DNA from: Anaerolineaceae bacterium
GTDB lineage: Bacteria; Chloroflexota; Anaerolineae; Anaerolineales; Anaerolineaceae
Assembly (NCBI GenBank): GCA_003158355.1
Contig: PMIV01000172.1
Location: 1 to 8,333 of the forward strand
Direction of reading: 5' to 3'
DNA length: 8,333 nucleotides
Shown here: piece by piece, positions 1-7,559 of the stretch
Numbering within the stretch: position 1 is the first letter of the stretch
Layout of the letters: each line of letters begins with the position of its first letter
Notes under the pieces: model-generated
Databases searched by the model: none
What the model saw: only the letters and a program-made list of their open reading frames with translations
Told to the model about the DNA's origin: nothing
Made by a program: the position numbers and the translations under genes

Positions 1-1007
1 TGCGGGTGCAGGTCAGAAAGTAAATAAGAAAAAAACGGAAACTCATCAATTATTTCTATGCGGGTATTGGTCAGGCTCAAATCTTGTAATACTCTTGAGC
101 CGCGCCACCAGACCATATAACGTGTTGGAATCCAACTCAAAGGGGTCGCAGGAGCTGTATTGATATCCTGAATAGACAACCAATTCCAGAATTTCGAGGA
201 TAAACTGCCGTCTGCGTTCTTCTGCCAGAAAATCCCTTTGGCAGAAAGCATTTCCAAAAACCCTTCCAGATTGCTGACCAGTAAAACAAAAAAAGAACCC
301 AGAATTCCTGCCCAGCGGGCGAAGGTTTTACTGGTTTCGCTAAAAAACGAAGCGGTGGTTTGTTCCTTTTCTCTTTTCCAAAAAGCAACCAGGTCGAACA
401 CTAATCCAAATGAGGCCGAGGCAGTGAGGGCAAACCAAAGTGCTGCAGTCAGGTTATAACCCACCCCCGAAAGCACCCCGGTCAAACGAATGAGCATAGC
501 AATCAGAACGTAACCGAAATAGTAGTAAGAAATTGCGTAACCTGAGAGCCAAGGGTCCTGCGGCGGGAAGCTGGGAGAGACTAAAATGGAATTAATAAAT
601 GCCAACTCCATTGGTTTTTCCGTTCCGGTGATTTCCGGAGTAGCTGCACGAACAACCGCCCAAAGGGCAAAGAAAACGAAGAAAACCCCTTCAACAACAA
701 GGATTGTTTTCCAGTTTTCTCGGATCCACAGACGGATTTCTTGAATTTTCCCTTTTAGCAGACTTAAACCGGCCAGGAGAACTACCAGAACCAGTGCCAG
801 AACCTCTCCGCCAAAGTTGTTCTGTAAAATACCCAGGCTGCACAACAGCCAGAAAATATATCCCCACAGAAGTAGCCCCAATGGTTTGGTAAACGCATAC
901 CCTTTGCTGGCCAGCCGGGGGAAAAAGCGAAAAGCGATCGGAAATGTTACAGCACCGATCAATAAAATCGCCAGGTACCAACTGAAAAAGTTCAAGATAT
1001 CATTCAA
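1..1007 (-). CDS. Second YYY/DUF2298 membrane protein, tandem paralogue (3' partial)
   Basis: An open frame of 335 codons with no stop, running off the low-coordinate edge. It starts at TTG (1007-1005), preceded by AGGTG (1017-1013) at 5 nt spacing. The nearby ATG (1003-1001) is in another frame and meets a stop two codons later, and the first in-frame ATG is only at residue 133, which would discard four membrane segments. The protein begins MNDILNFFSWYLAILL and is strongly hydrophobic. Its YYY-family marks are EKPMELAF (130-137), FPPQDPW (147-153), YYYFG (161-165), SNLEGF (245-250), EFPFF (322-326) and SDLHP (331-335, at the edge). It aligns from residue 10 to its visible end with residues 973-1287 of the upstream fusion protein, including the WYL start and the GLLL segment. 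Family members of this type are usually 700-900 residues, so more than half is missing. Function is unknown; a membrane glycosyltransferase-like role is plausible. The start codon is inferred, the frame is certain. Confidence 0.88.
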   Translation of the reverse strand, partial: MNDILNFFSWYLAILLIGAVTFPIAFRFFPRLASKGYAFTKPLGLLLWGYIFWLLCSLGILQNNFGGEVLALVLVVLLAGLSLLKGKIQEIRLWIRENWKTILVVEGVFFVFFALWAVVRAATPEITGTEKPMELAFINSILVSPSFPPQDPWLSGYAISYYYFGYVLIAMLIRLTGVLSGVGYNLTAALWFALTASASFGLVFDLVAFWKREKEQTTASFFSETSKTFARWAGILGSFFVLLVSNLEGFLEMLSAKGIFWQKNADGSLSSKFWNWLSIQDINTAPATPLSWIPTRYMVWWRGSRVLQDLSLTNTRIEIIDEFPFFSYLLSDLHP

Positions 1008-1012
1008 AGAGA

Positions 1013-1017
1013 CACCT
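1013..1017 (-). promoter_or_regulatory. Ribosome binding site of the second YYY gene, overlapping the upstream stop
   Basis: AGGTG on the minus strand, 5 nt before TTG 1007. Its first two bases (AG) are the last two bases of the TAG stop (1018-1016) of the fusion gene. A terminating ribosome would sit on this site, which favours translational coupling and supports the TTG start. Confidence 0.6.
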
Positions 1018-3463
1018 ATTTGTTAGTGGAAAGCACTTCATAAATAGCCGTATTCTTTTCCTGGAATACCTGCTTCCAATGGACACCATTATATTTGGTA
1101 AATTTAGTTAAACCATCACCAGGATAATAGGCTTCTTCCAATTGCCCGACAATAATATATTTGACATTATATTTTTTCAGGAAACTTAATGTCGAATTGA
1201 TATCCGTTGCTGTGTAGAATGCCGGAATTTCATTGATTCTAGCCCATACAACTGTGTCGTCCAGAAAACCTCGTTGTTGGCGTTGATGCCAGTTCCAACC
1301 CACCACCCCGGGCAGACCGGTATAAACAGTGAAACGCGTTCCCCATTTATATTCCACGGTATTCCCTTCAACGATCACCGGAGAACCAAGCACATTATTC
1401 TGCATCCATTTGATGGCATCATAATCCTGGCTAAGATCAAATGTGGCATTTTGATCGCTATAAAAAGAGGTTTTCATATAGTCCATGCCATTTAATGTAT
1501 GGGGAGCTTCTTTACTAATGCGGTCATCGATCTTGTCCTGGGCTGCAGTGAGCGGATAAAGCAGAGCGCCAAACATCAAGAAGGCCAATACCATCTGCCA
1601 GATCGCGCTGATATGGAAATTCCAAGATGTGTTCACCGATGGAATCAACCACATGATCGCAGCCGCAGAACTGAGCGCCAGCAGCGTCCAAGCCTGATAA
1701 TAGAATTTGAACACCGTGTTCATTCGGCCAATATCACCGTGTAAAGCAAATATCTCCACAAATAATGTCAAGACCATGGCAGTACCAACCATAAAGAAAA
1801 CCAGCCGTTTCACATCGGGTTGGTCCGGACGCAGCATTAAGATCAATGCCCAAAAGGCCACCGGGATCGCGATCCAGGCAATACTTATTCCCAACAATAC
1901 TAAAATCACAACAACCAAAATAAACAAAATAGCCAGAATTTGAAGATAAAGCGAATATTTCTTAAGGCTATTTAAAGCAGAAGCCGGGGTGGAAGCCATC
2001 CACTCGCGGGTTTCCCAAAATAACCAGGTGACGGTAACAAACAGGAATAATCCCCAGTGGGTTAGGTAAGAGGCAACCGGTGTGTGGTCACCCACCCAAG
2101 GGTCGATGCTGCCATAAGCCTGCCCGTACCATTTTGAGAAGGGATAATAAAAAATGTAAAGCAATGCAACCAACAAGACGATGGCAGCCAGAGCGTAAAG
2201 CACTTTGCGCAGCCAGAGCGGAAGTTTTAGCAGGAACCAATTGGGAATATCGGCATAGCGAACTATTGTGTAAAGAATAATCAGTGCCGTTAAGATCAGG
2301 TAAGCTGGCAGGTCCCAGGTATTCGTTGGCCGCAGCGCACCGATCACTATGCCACCCAGAACAAAACTGGCTGTAAAAGCAATGATCCGTTCTTTGAGTT
2401 TTTCACCCCAATGCCACTTGCCCAGGAGGAGAGAAAGCCCCCACCCGATTACCAATAAGGTGATCGGCAGCGCGATCATGTGAGCATGTAGGTCGGCGTA
2501 GGTAAAAGTAAAGAAGGGGAATTCGGTGATCGTCTCACCCGGCAAAGCTCTGGAAGGTATCCAGTACCAATCACCTGTTCCATATGGAAGCTTCGCTCCC
2601 TCAAAGAACTTGAGCATGCCGGTAAAGAACCATCCCCAGCGCTGCAAAATGGGCATGTCGTCGATCACGCCTCCAGGAGCCACCAATTTCTGTGCTCCTT
2701 GCCAGATCATCCGTAGTGTGCCCAAATTTCCCAGAATTAGCACAGAAACTGAAGAAAGGAATCCGCCGGCTGCAGCCCGCAAATTGGCTTTTTTCTCATC
2801 AACATCAAATCCCTGGGTTTGTCCATGCAGTAAATTCCAACCGATACTAAAGGCACCAGTTGCTGTAATACCAAAAAAAGTGGGCAATATCAGGTTATAA
2901 GCAATAGTAGGCAAAATCCCTAAAAGCTTGACAGGAACCCCTACGATCACAAACCCATAATAGTAGTAATTGATATAGCCGCCTGCGAACCAGGGGTCAT
3001 AAGGCGGAAAGGTTGTGCTCTTAAGGACAGCCGTAAAATAAGAAAGGTCCATCGGCTTTTCGCCGCCCTTCCACGGATGCCAAAGATCAGGATTCCCCAG
3101 GCGAATGCCCAGGTCGATCAAGAAAAAGGTCAAGAAAACCAGTTCAACCGTTAAGAAATACCATTTTCGTTTATTGAGCTCTTCTTTCAGTTCATTGCGC
3201 TGGTAATATGCCAGATATCCATTGCCCAAAAGCAGAACACCTAAAACAACTAGGATGGTTAATCGGCTAAATGTTGCGCCTGAAGAACTTGCTAACCAGG
3301 TGAACAAAGCCATAAGCAGCAGACCAATAAGACGGCTGAAAGGGAAACCATGATCTGGTAATTTTTTAAGCGCCAACCGGGTGAATGGGTAAACCATCCA
3401 ACCCAGCAGCATGATCAATAAATACCAGGCTATTGCCGTGATCCACTGATTCTGGTTGATCCA
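1016..3463 (-). other. Chlor_Arch_YYY / DUF2298 domain of the fusion protein (residues 961-1775)
   Basis: About 815 residues, the normal size of a free-standing YYY protein, begin with the helix WYLLIMLLGWMVYPF (973-987). Motifs in order: EKPMDLSYF (1095-1103), FPPYDPW (1112-1118), YYYYG (1126-1130), GNLGTL (1205-1210), WIPSRALP (1261-1268), EFPFF and DLHAH (1274-1288), RPTNTWDLPAY (1338-1348), and HGDIGRMNTVFKFYY (1535-1549). A soluble C-terminal tail from about 1600 includes GLPGVVGWNWH (1676-1686) and YIIVGQLEEAYY (1729-1740). Conserved acidic and His residues in loops would fit a GT-C-like active site, but this is inference. Confidence 0.8.
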
Positions 3464-6343
3464 TGAATTCGGGTTAAATAGTTTGATAAATGTGCCGCCA
3501 GCCTGCTGAATTTTCAACATGGCATCAGAGAGCAGCAAATTCCCGTTGAATTTGGAGGCCTGACCCGGAGTCATGTGTACGGCTCTGCTTAGATCGACCG
3601 CGCCTAAAATGGAGCTGACTTTGGCCGCATCGAAATCGCTGGTTTTTTGGAAGATAAGCACTTTGGGGTGGTCATAAACTGTAAAAGCTTCTTCTGCTGA
3701 TTGATCATTGATTTTAAAATTGCCGATGTTAGGGTCGGATTGGAAGACAGCGGTTAATTTAAAACCAAGATTACCTGTGAACATTCCGGGTTGAGCCACC
3801 TGGTAACACCACAACAGGTCTTTCCCATCCGGACAGCCCAATAAGTTGCGGTAATACGAGGTCGTCAATGGATAACGTTCTGGCACACGGGTTGTCGTTC
3901 CCCACTGCCGGTTGGAACTGATAATGATCGTATCGGTAGAATCGAGAATATTATTAAAGCGTTCCAGCTTAGTTGCAGTGTCATCCCAGTACATCTGGAA
4001 GTTTTCTACATTCCCAAAAACTCCATTTTGAGAATCCCAAAGGCTGTTGTCCTGCATTCCGAGGGGCAACGCATCATCCCACGAAGATTCAACGGCCAGT
4101 TGATTGTTATAGAATCCCAGGCTGGTTTCGCTGCCATCGGCCAGAGGCTGTAAAGAAAACAGGAATGTATAAAGATGTGACTGCTCCAGCATAACGGTTT
4201 TGTTCAGTTTAATCGTTTTGCTCTCCCCGCGCAGATCAGAAACGGGCAAGAAAGTGTCGGTGAGTGAACCGGTAGCATAAACCAGGCTTTTATCGCCGTA
4301 ATCGATGAGAGAAACCGATAAATTTTTATTTGCAGCGTTTTGAACCAGATCAACAACCCTGTTTAATTCCACTTCATCGATCGTTCCCGCCTTGGACGAA
4401 ACAAAATTGATCCCAATTGTGGAACCGGGCTTGAGAGCCGCCACAGGGGAAGGTAATAATTGTTTGGTAGTGTTGCCATCCAGGGAGTAGGATAATATTA
4501 CGTTTCCCATGATTTGTATCAGACTGCTCTGGTCTACCGCCCGCAAAGTAATTTCATACCGCTGCCCTTTTTTCAAAGCGACAGGAGAGGTCATGGGCAC
4601 AATCGCTTGCGGCCCAAGTGAATCATCTGTGGGAGCAAAATCGGACAGAATAAAACCAGAATCAATGGCAGTCCTTTTCTCACCATCTACCTGTGAAACG
4701 ACCGCGACAAAGTTCACCTGGGTATTTTCAGGCTGCATCAATAAAACATGTTCAATAGTAACCTGCGTCAGATTTGCATCCGCTGCAGGCGAAAAATCAT
4801 AAGTATAGGGAGAATCAACTGTGATCTTTGCGCCGTTCTGATAACCAATGGGTTCGCTGACGATTCCGGATGGGGTGTTAATTTTTAAATTGATAGCACC
4901 TGGAATATTCTGATAGATCCACGAACTGGCTGCTACGCGGGTGACCGGGCGAGTATAGATGCGGGTGAATGCATAAGCCCATGTGCCGGTTCCTGCTAAA
5001 ACAACCACCGCCGCAGTAACTGCTAAAATCCGGCGCCAGTTGATTTGCAACTGCGTCACCTTGAGAACCACCGTTCCGCCGTCTTCCCACAATTTAAAAA
5101 TTGTCCAGGCTGCCACAATTGCCAGAGCCGGATAGATCGGTAGCTGATAGCGCATCATGCGCACCCAGGGTAATGCCTGAGAGAGGAAAAAGAGAACTAC
5201 CCAACCCCACAAAACCAGATGTTTTTGCCAATCCCCTTTGATAATGCGCCAGGCCATCCAGATGACCCCGGCCAGAGCTAAAATACCCAGTGACAGACCT
5301 AATCCCCATTGCACCATATTGGTGAATGAAAACGTGATCGGACGTCTAGCCCATTGCAGCGCAAAGGGCACATCCACATTTCCGGTGCTCTGATTGGCTA
5401 GCTCTTTTAAGCTGCTGATCCATTGTGGATTGATCTTGAAGTTGAAGAAACTGGGTCCCACAAAAGCATAGGGTTGGAAAATCCGAAAGGTTACAAATGC
5501 CAAGATTCCTGCGATCACTAAATTCCGCAGCAGAATTGGCAGTTGGTAATCTTGTTCTTCCTTGTTTAATTTTTTAAAGCGAACATAAGCTGCCAATGGG
5601 AGAAACAGCGCAAGCCAGAAAATACTCACCTTGCACGCCATAGCTATGCCATAAAGGATAGCAAAGAGGGCATATAACCATATAGATGACCAATCCTTTT
5701 TTATCCAATACCATTCTTTAGGTTCAGTTTTCTCGGTTTGCTCCGAAGCAGTATTTGACGGGGGATTAAATATACAAATTAACACATATAGCGCGGCAGT
5801 GACAAAAAATGTTGCATAGGTATCTACCGCAAAGAAATGGGAAAGTTGAATTGGCAAAACTGACAACGCCAGAAAAAGGGAAGCTAAAAGCCCCAACCGG
5901 GAGTTCTTATACAGACGTTTGCAAATTAAATAAACGAATAAAATGGAACCAAGATCAAACAAGCCTGATAAAGCCCGTCCCACTACATTGACCTGGTTGT
6001 ACCCGGTTTGGTTAATCGCTTCGGCCACATACCTTACCAAAAATAAAGGGAACGTCCCGTAAACATAATAGCCGTACCCCTGGTTATTCGGGTTCAGGGT
6101 AGATGTGGCTGTGTTGAAATAATTCGCCAAATTTGGAGTCGGAACAATGGCTGTTTCAACCATCGTCAAAAATCGTTCATCCGGATGCAAATGGTAAACA
6201 TCATCCCAGGAGATCCCTACAAATCGAAAATAACCCCCGATCAACAATACCCCAATAAATAAGATATCCCAAATCCAGGGAGCATGGAAAATATTTCGAT
6301 TTTTTGGTTTTAACCCGTTTGAAGGCAATTCCGAAATTTTCAT
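1016..6343 (-). CDS. Giant membrane protein: GT-C (PMT/ArnT-like) glycosyltransferase fused to a Chlor_Arch_YYY/DUF2298 domain, 1775 aa
   Basis: One uninterrupted 1775-residue frame with three regions. Residues 1-470: about a dozen hydrophobic segments of a GT-C glycosyltransferase, with acidic residues of the first extracytoplasmic loop (D47, D48, HPDE 53-56) and a second-loop acidic site in AVDTYATFF (172-180). Such enzymes use polyprenyl-phosphate sugars at the outer membrane face. Residues 471-960: a mostly soluble, beta-rich extracytoplasmic part with two similar units (513-620, 645-760) and a closing segment with SSNRQWG (809-815) and PERYPLTTSYY (821-831), typical of GT39-like proteins. 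Residues 961-1775: a YYY/DUF2298 membrane domain with YYYYG (1126-1130), EFPFF (1274-1278), DLHAH (1284-1288), RPTNTWD (1338-1344) and HGDIGRMN (1535-1542), ending in a soluble tail of about 175 residues. The ATG at 6343 has a strong Shine-Dalgarno. The GT-C role is inferred from family features; the role of the YYY domain is not established. The full-length intact frame argues against a sequencing-made fusion. Confidence 0.9.
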   Translation of the reverse strand: MKISELPSNGLKPKNRNIFHAPWIWDILFIGVLLIGGYFRFVGISWDDVYHLHPDERFLTMVETAIVPTPNLANYFNTATSTLNPNNQGYGYYVYGTFPLFLVRYVAEAINQTGYNQVNVVGRALSGLFDLGSILFVYLICKRLYKNSRLGLLASLFLALSVLPIQLSHFFAVDTYATFFVTAALYVLICIFNPPSNTASEQTEKTEPKEWYWIKKDWSSIWLYALFAILYGIAMACKVSIFWLALFLPLAAYVRFKKLNKEEQDYQLPILLRNLVIAGILAFVTFRIFQPYAFVGPSFFNFKINPQWISSLKELANQSTGNVDVPFALQWARRPITFSFTNMVQWGLGLSLGILALAGVIWMAWRIIKGDWQKHLVLWGWVVLFFLSQALPWVRMMRYQLPIYPALAIVAAWTIFKLWEDGGTVVLKVTQLQINWRRILAVTAAVVVLAGTGTWAYAFTRIYTRPVTRVAASSWIYQNIPGAINLKINTPSGIVSEPIGYQNGAKITVDSPYTYDFSPAADANLTQVTIEHVLLMQPENTQVNFVAVVSQVDGEKRTAIDSGFILSDFAPTDDSLGPQAIVPMTSPVALKKGQRYEITLRAVDQSSLIQIMGNVILSYSLDGNTTKQLLPSPVAALKPGSTIGINFVSSKAGTIDEVELNRVVDLVQNAANKNLSVSLIDYGDKSLVYATGSLTDTFLPVSDLRGESKTIKLNKTVMLEQSHLYTFLFSLQPLADGSETSLGFYNNQLAVESSWDDALPLGMQDNSLWDSQNGVFGNVENFQMYWDDTATKLERFNNILDSTDTIIISSNRQWGTTTRVPERYPLTTSYYRNLLGCPDGKDLLWCYQVAQPGMFTGNLGFKLTAVFQSDPNIGNFKINDQSAEEAFTVYDHPKVLIFQKTSDFDAAKVSSILGAVDLSRAVHMTPGQASKFNGNLLLSDAMLKIQQAGGTFIKLFNPNSWINQNQWITAIAWYLLIMLLGWMVYPFTRLALKKLPDHGFPFSRLIGLLLMALFTWLASSSGATFSRLTILVVLGVLLLGNGYLAYYQRNELKEELNKRKWYFLTVELVFLTFFLIDLGIRLGNPDLWHPWKGGEKPMDLSYFTAVLKSTTFPPYDPWFAGGYINYYYYGFVIVGVPVKLLGILPTIAYNLILPTFFGITATGAFSIGWNLLHGQTQGFDVDEKKANLRAAAGGFLSSVSVLILGNLGTLRMIWQGAQKLVAPGGVIDDMPILQRWGWFFTGMLKFFEGAKLPYGTGDWYWIPSRALPGETITEFPFFTFTYADLHAHMIALPITLLVIGWGLSLLLGKWHWGEKLKERIIAFTASFVLGGIVIGALRPTNTWDLPAYLILTALIILYTIVRYADIPNWFLLKLPLWLRKVLYALAAIVLLVALLYIFYYPFSKWYGQAYGSIDPWVGDHTPVASYLTHWGLFLFVTVTWLFWETREWMASTPASALNSLKKYSLYLQILAILFILVVVILVLLGISIAWIAIPVAFWALILMLRPDQPDVKRLVFFMVGTAMVLTLFVEIFALHGDIGRMNTVFKFYYQAWTLLALSSAAAIMWLIPSVNTSWNFHISAIWQMVLAFLMFGALLYPLTAAQDKIDDRISKEAPHTLNGMDYMKTSFYSDQNATFDLSQDYDAIKWMQNNVLGSPVIVEGNTVEYKWGTRFTVYTGLPGVVGWNWHQRQQRGFLDDTVVWARINEIPAFYTATDINSTLSFLKKYNVKYIIVGQLEEAYYPGDGLTKFTKYNGVHWKQVFQEKNTAIYEVLSTNK
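4064..4411 (-). repeat. Protein-level repeat unit 2, residues 645-760 of the fusion protein
   Basis: The second copy of the beta unit. It ends in ESSWDDALPL (752-761), a Trp/Asp-rich closing strand that follows the point where unit 1 ends in SYSLDG. The order of strands matches unit 1 with small gaps; identity is low, so the copies are old or only share a fold. Confidence 0.5.
4484..4807 (-). repeat. Protein-level repeat unit 1, residues 513-620 of the fusion protein
   Basis: This unit follows a pattern shared with residues 645-760: a leading YDF/INF strand, then T.VTIEHV / DEVELNRV, a stretch of strands, DSGFILSDFAP / ATGSLTDTFLP, a central S-P-V-A-L / N-K-T-V-M-L strand, KGQRYEITL / QSHLYTFLF, and an ending strand. 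The similarity is weak and was judged by eye. It suggests two copies of a jelly-roll-like beta-sandwich. There is no repeat at DNA level. Confidence 0.5.
4934..6343 (-). other. GT-C glycosyltransferase membrane domain of the fusion protein (residues 1-470)
   Basis: A single hydrophobic segment (about 26-45) leads into a large first loop with the acidic pattern WDDVYHLHPDER (46-57). This is the place where GT-C enzymes keep a catalytic or metal-binding Asp/Glu. The loop continues through a Tyr/Gly-rich stretch (GYGYYVYG, 89-96). Further membrane segments lie near 119-141, 148-166, 172-192, 220-256, 272-290, 345-367, 374-392, 397-416 and 438-458. The segment RMMRYQLPIYPALAI (395-409) resembles the late helix seen in PMT_2-type (ArnT-like) enzymes. 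The residue assignments come from pattern, not from alignment. Confidence 0.75.
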
Positions 6344-6347
6344 TTTG

Positions 6348-6355
6348 ACCTACCT
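6348..6355 (-). promoter_or_regulatory. Ribosome binding site of the fusion gene
   Basis: AGGTAGGT on the minus strand sits 4 nt before the ATG at 6343 and fixes that start. It is the strongest Shine-Dalgarno in the window, consistent with independent initiation after the 38 bp gap. Confidence 0.75.
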
Positions 6356-6381
6356 TTTATTAACCCATCAAGCAGGTTCCA

Positions 6382-7554
6382 TTATTTCTCTTGATGCAGT
6401 TCATTATCAATTTGTTTAAAAAGTACTTCATATTTTTGGGCAACTGATGCAGGGTCATAACAAGAAAAATCGCGTTTCTCTTTAGCTGCCTGTTCACTTT
6501 GACTTCTCAATATAGTCAGGATTGATTTGGCTAATCCTTCTGAATCACCAATTTCAAATATCTGCCCCATGGAATGAATTTTAACAGGCTGTCGTACACC
6601 CGGCAAGTTTGAGGTAGCGCAGGGGATACCGTTCATCATTGCTTCGATCTGCACCAGACCGAAAGCCTCGGTTGAGTTTAGACTGGGGACAACCAGCACA
6701 TCGATGTTGGGATAAAAAACCGCCATAGCTTTAGGATCAAGTGATCCCAAAAATTCCCAATTACCATTTAGTTGGTATTTTTCGATCACAGGCATGAGCC
6801 GTTTTAAATATTGTTCTTCCCCAATGATATTTTCATAAGGACCCACGAACTGAACTTTGGCATTGGGATATTTTGCCAGAACAGCCGGTAAAGCATGCAG
6901 CAGCACTTCCACCCCTTTTTCGGTGGCAAATCGGGCTGCCATACCGATCACAGGGTGATAATTATTTGGATTATGCAACAGTCTGAATTCTTGAATTTCG
7001 TTCGGGCTGGCTTTAGGCAATACTACTGGAGGCGGAACAATCTTTACCTTAGAATGGAAACCCCGCAAATAAGCTGAATGGTCGGCGTAATCCTGGGTGT
7101 ATGTAACAATGCGGTGTGAGAAAACCGCAGTGATCAGGTTCATCAAGTCAACGCCCCAGTTGGCTGCTTTGCTCATCACACCTGCCGGCATAAGTAGATC
7201 ACAATGATAGGTAGTGATTGTGGGTTTCTTTAAGATACGTCCGCGGATAGCGATTCCAGCAGCATCAAATTGGGGTAAGTGTAGTTGAACAACATCGGTC
7301 TCTTTTACCAGGCGGCTCGCGAGAACTCCAATTGTGGGCATGATCACCCCTTTGCTCACACGGAACCAAACAGGAGCCCGGACAATTCGCACCCCGTCTT
7401 GCGTTTCTTCCAGGGGTAGGCTTCGGTCAAACCGGGAAGTTAACACAGTCACCTCATGCCCCTTCGCTACAAATGCCTTAGCCAGACGCTCTGCGTAGAT
7501 AGTTAATCCACTAATATTTGGGCGGTAATAAGTAAGAACGATCAGAATCTTCAT
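6382..7554 (-). CDS. GT4-family (GT-B fold) glycosyltransferase, 390 aa
   Basis: A retaining, nucleotide-sugar-dependent glycosyltransferase, probably cytoplasmic or peripheral to the membrane. The N-terminal Rossmann half begins MKILIVLTYYRPN with the acceptor-side loop NISGLTIYAERLAKAF (13-28) and LTSRFD (38-43). TYHCDL (115-120) matches the usual histidine-containing acceptor-side segment. The C-terminal half has the donor-binding pattern MAARFATEKG (R208, K213), the sugar-nucleotide loop FLGSLD (268-273) and the EX7E motif E296-AFGLVQI-E304, followed by the MMNGIPC segment. The length of 390 aa is normal for the family. I chose ATG 7554-7552 because the canonical MKIL strand starts there. 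An in-frame start at 7638 would add 28 basic, unrelated residues and overlap the epimerase by about 80 bases. No strong Shine-Dalgarno precedes the chosen ATG, and the 5 nt gap after the epimerase stop suggests translational coupling. Donor and acceptor are unknown. Confidence 0.92.
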   Translation of the reverse strand: MKILIVLTYYRPNISGLTIYAERLAKAFVAKGHEVTVLTSRFDRSLPLEETQDGVRIVRAPVWFRVSKGVIMPTIGVLASRLVKETDVVQLHLPQFDAAGIAIRGRILKKPTITTYHCDLLMPAGVMSKAANWGVDLMNLITAVFSHRIVTYTQDYADHSAYLRGFHSKVKIVPPPVVLPKASPNEIQEFRLLHNPNNYHPVIGMAARFATEKGVEVLLHALPAVLAKYPNAKVQFVGPYENIIGEEQYLKRLMPVIEKYQLNGNWEFLGSLDPKAMAVFYPNIDVLVVPSLNSTEAFGLVQIEAMMNGIPCATSNLPGVRQPVKIHSMGQIFEIGDSEGLAKSILTILRSQSEQAAKEKRDFSCYDPASVAQKYEVLFKQIDNELHQEK

Positions 7555-7559
7555 ATTAC

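Larger units (their letters stand above)
3464..4933 (-). other. Extracytoplasmic beta-rich region of the fusion protein (residues 471-960)
   Basis: No membrane-length hydrophobic run is visible between the helix ending near 458 and the one starting near 967, so about 490 residues should sit outside the membrane. The first half consists of alternating hydrophobic/polar strands in two similar units. The second half (about 790-900) holds segments shared with GT39-like proteins: IIISSNRQWG, RYPLTTSYY and EEAFTVYDHPKVLIF. It also has two close cysteines, C837 and C846. Confidence 0.65.

Noticed and set aside
691..981. Short minus-strand open frame in the first kilobase
   Set aside because: It is in a different frame from the 335-codon YYY gene, which explains the whole region with family motifs.
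1..1007. Reading the first kilobase as non-coding or as a decayed pseudogene
   Set aside because: Codon-by-codon reading from TTG 1007 to the edge shows no stop and continuous family motifs. It only lacks a stop because the window ends.
2526..2900. 124-residue plus-strand open frame opposite the fusion gene
   Set aside because: It lies wholly antisense to a well-supported gene, has no recognisable motif, and is rich in Pro/Ser/Lys as expected from reverse-frame reading.
6366..6396. Inverted repeat CATCAAG / CTTGATG (arms 6366-6372 and 6390-6396) at the end of the GT4 gene
   Set aside because: The stem is only 7 bp with a 17-base loop, one arm lies inside the last codons, and no T-run follows on the minus strand. 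It is too weak to call a terminator.
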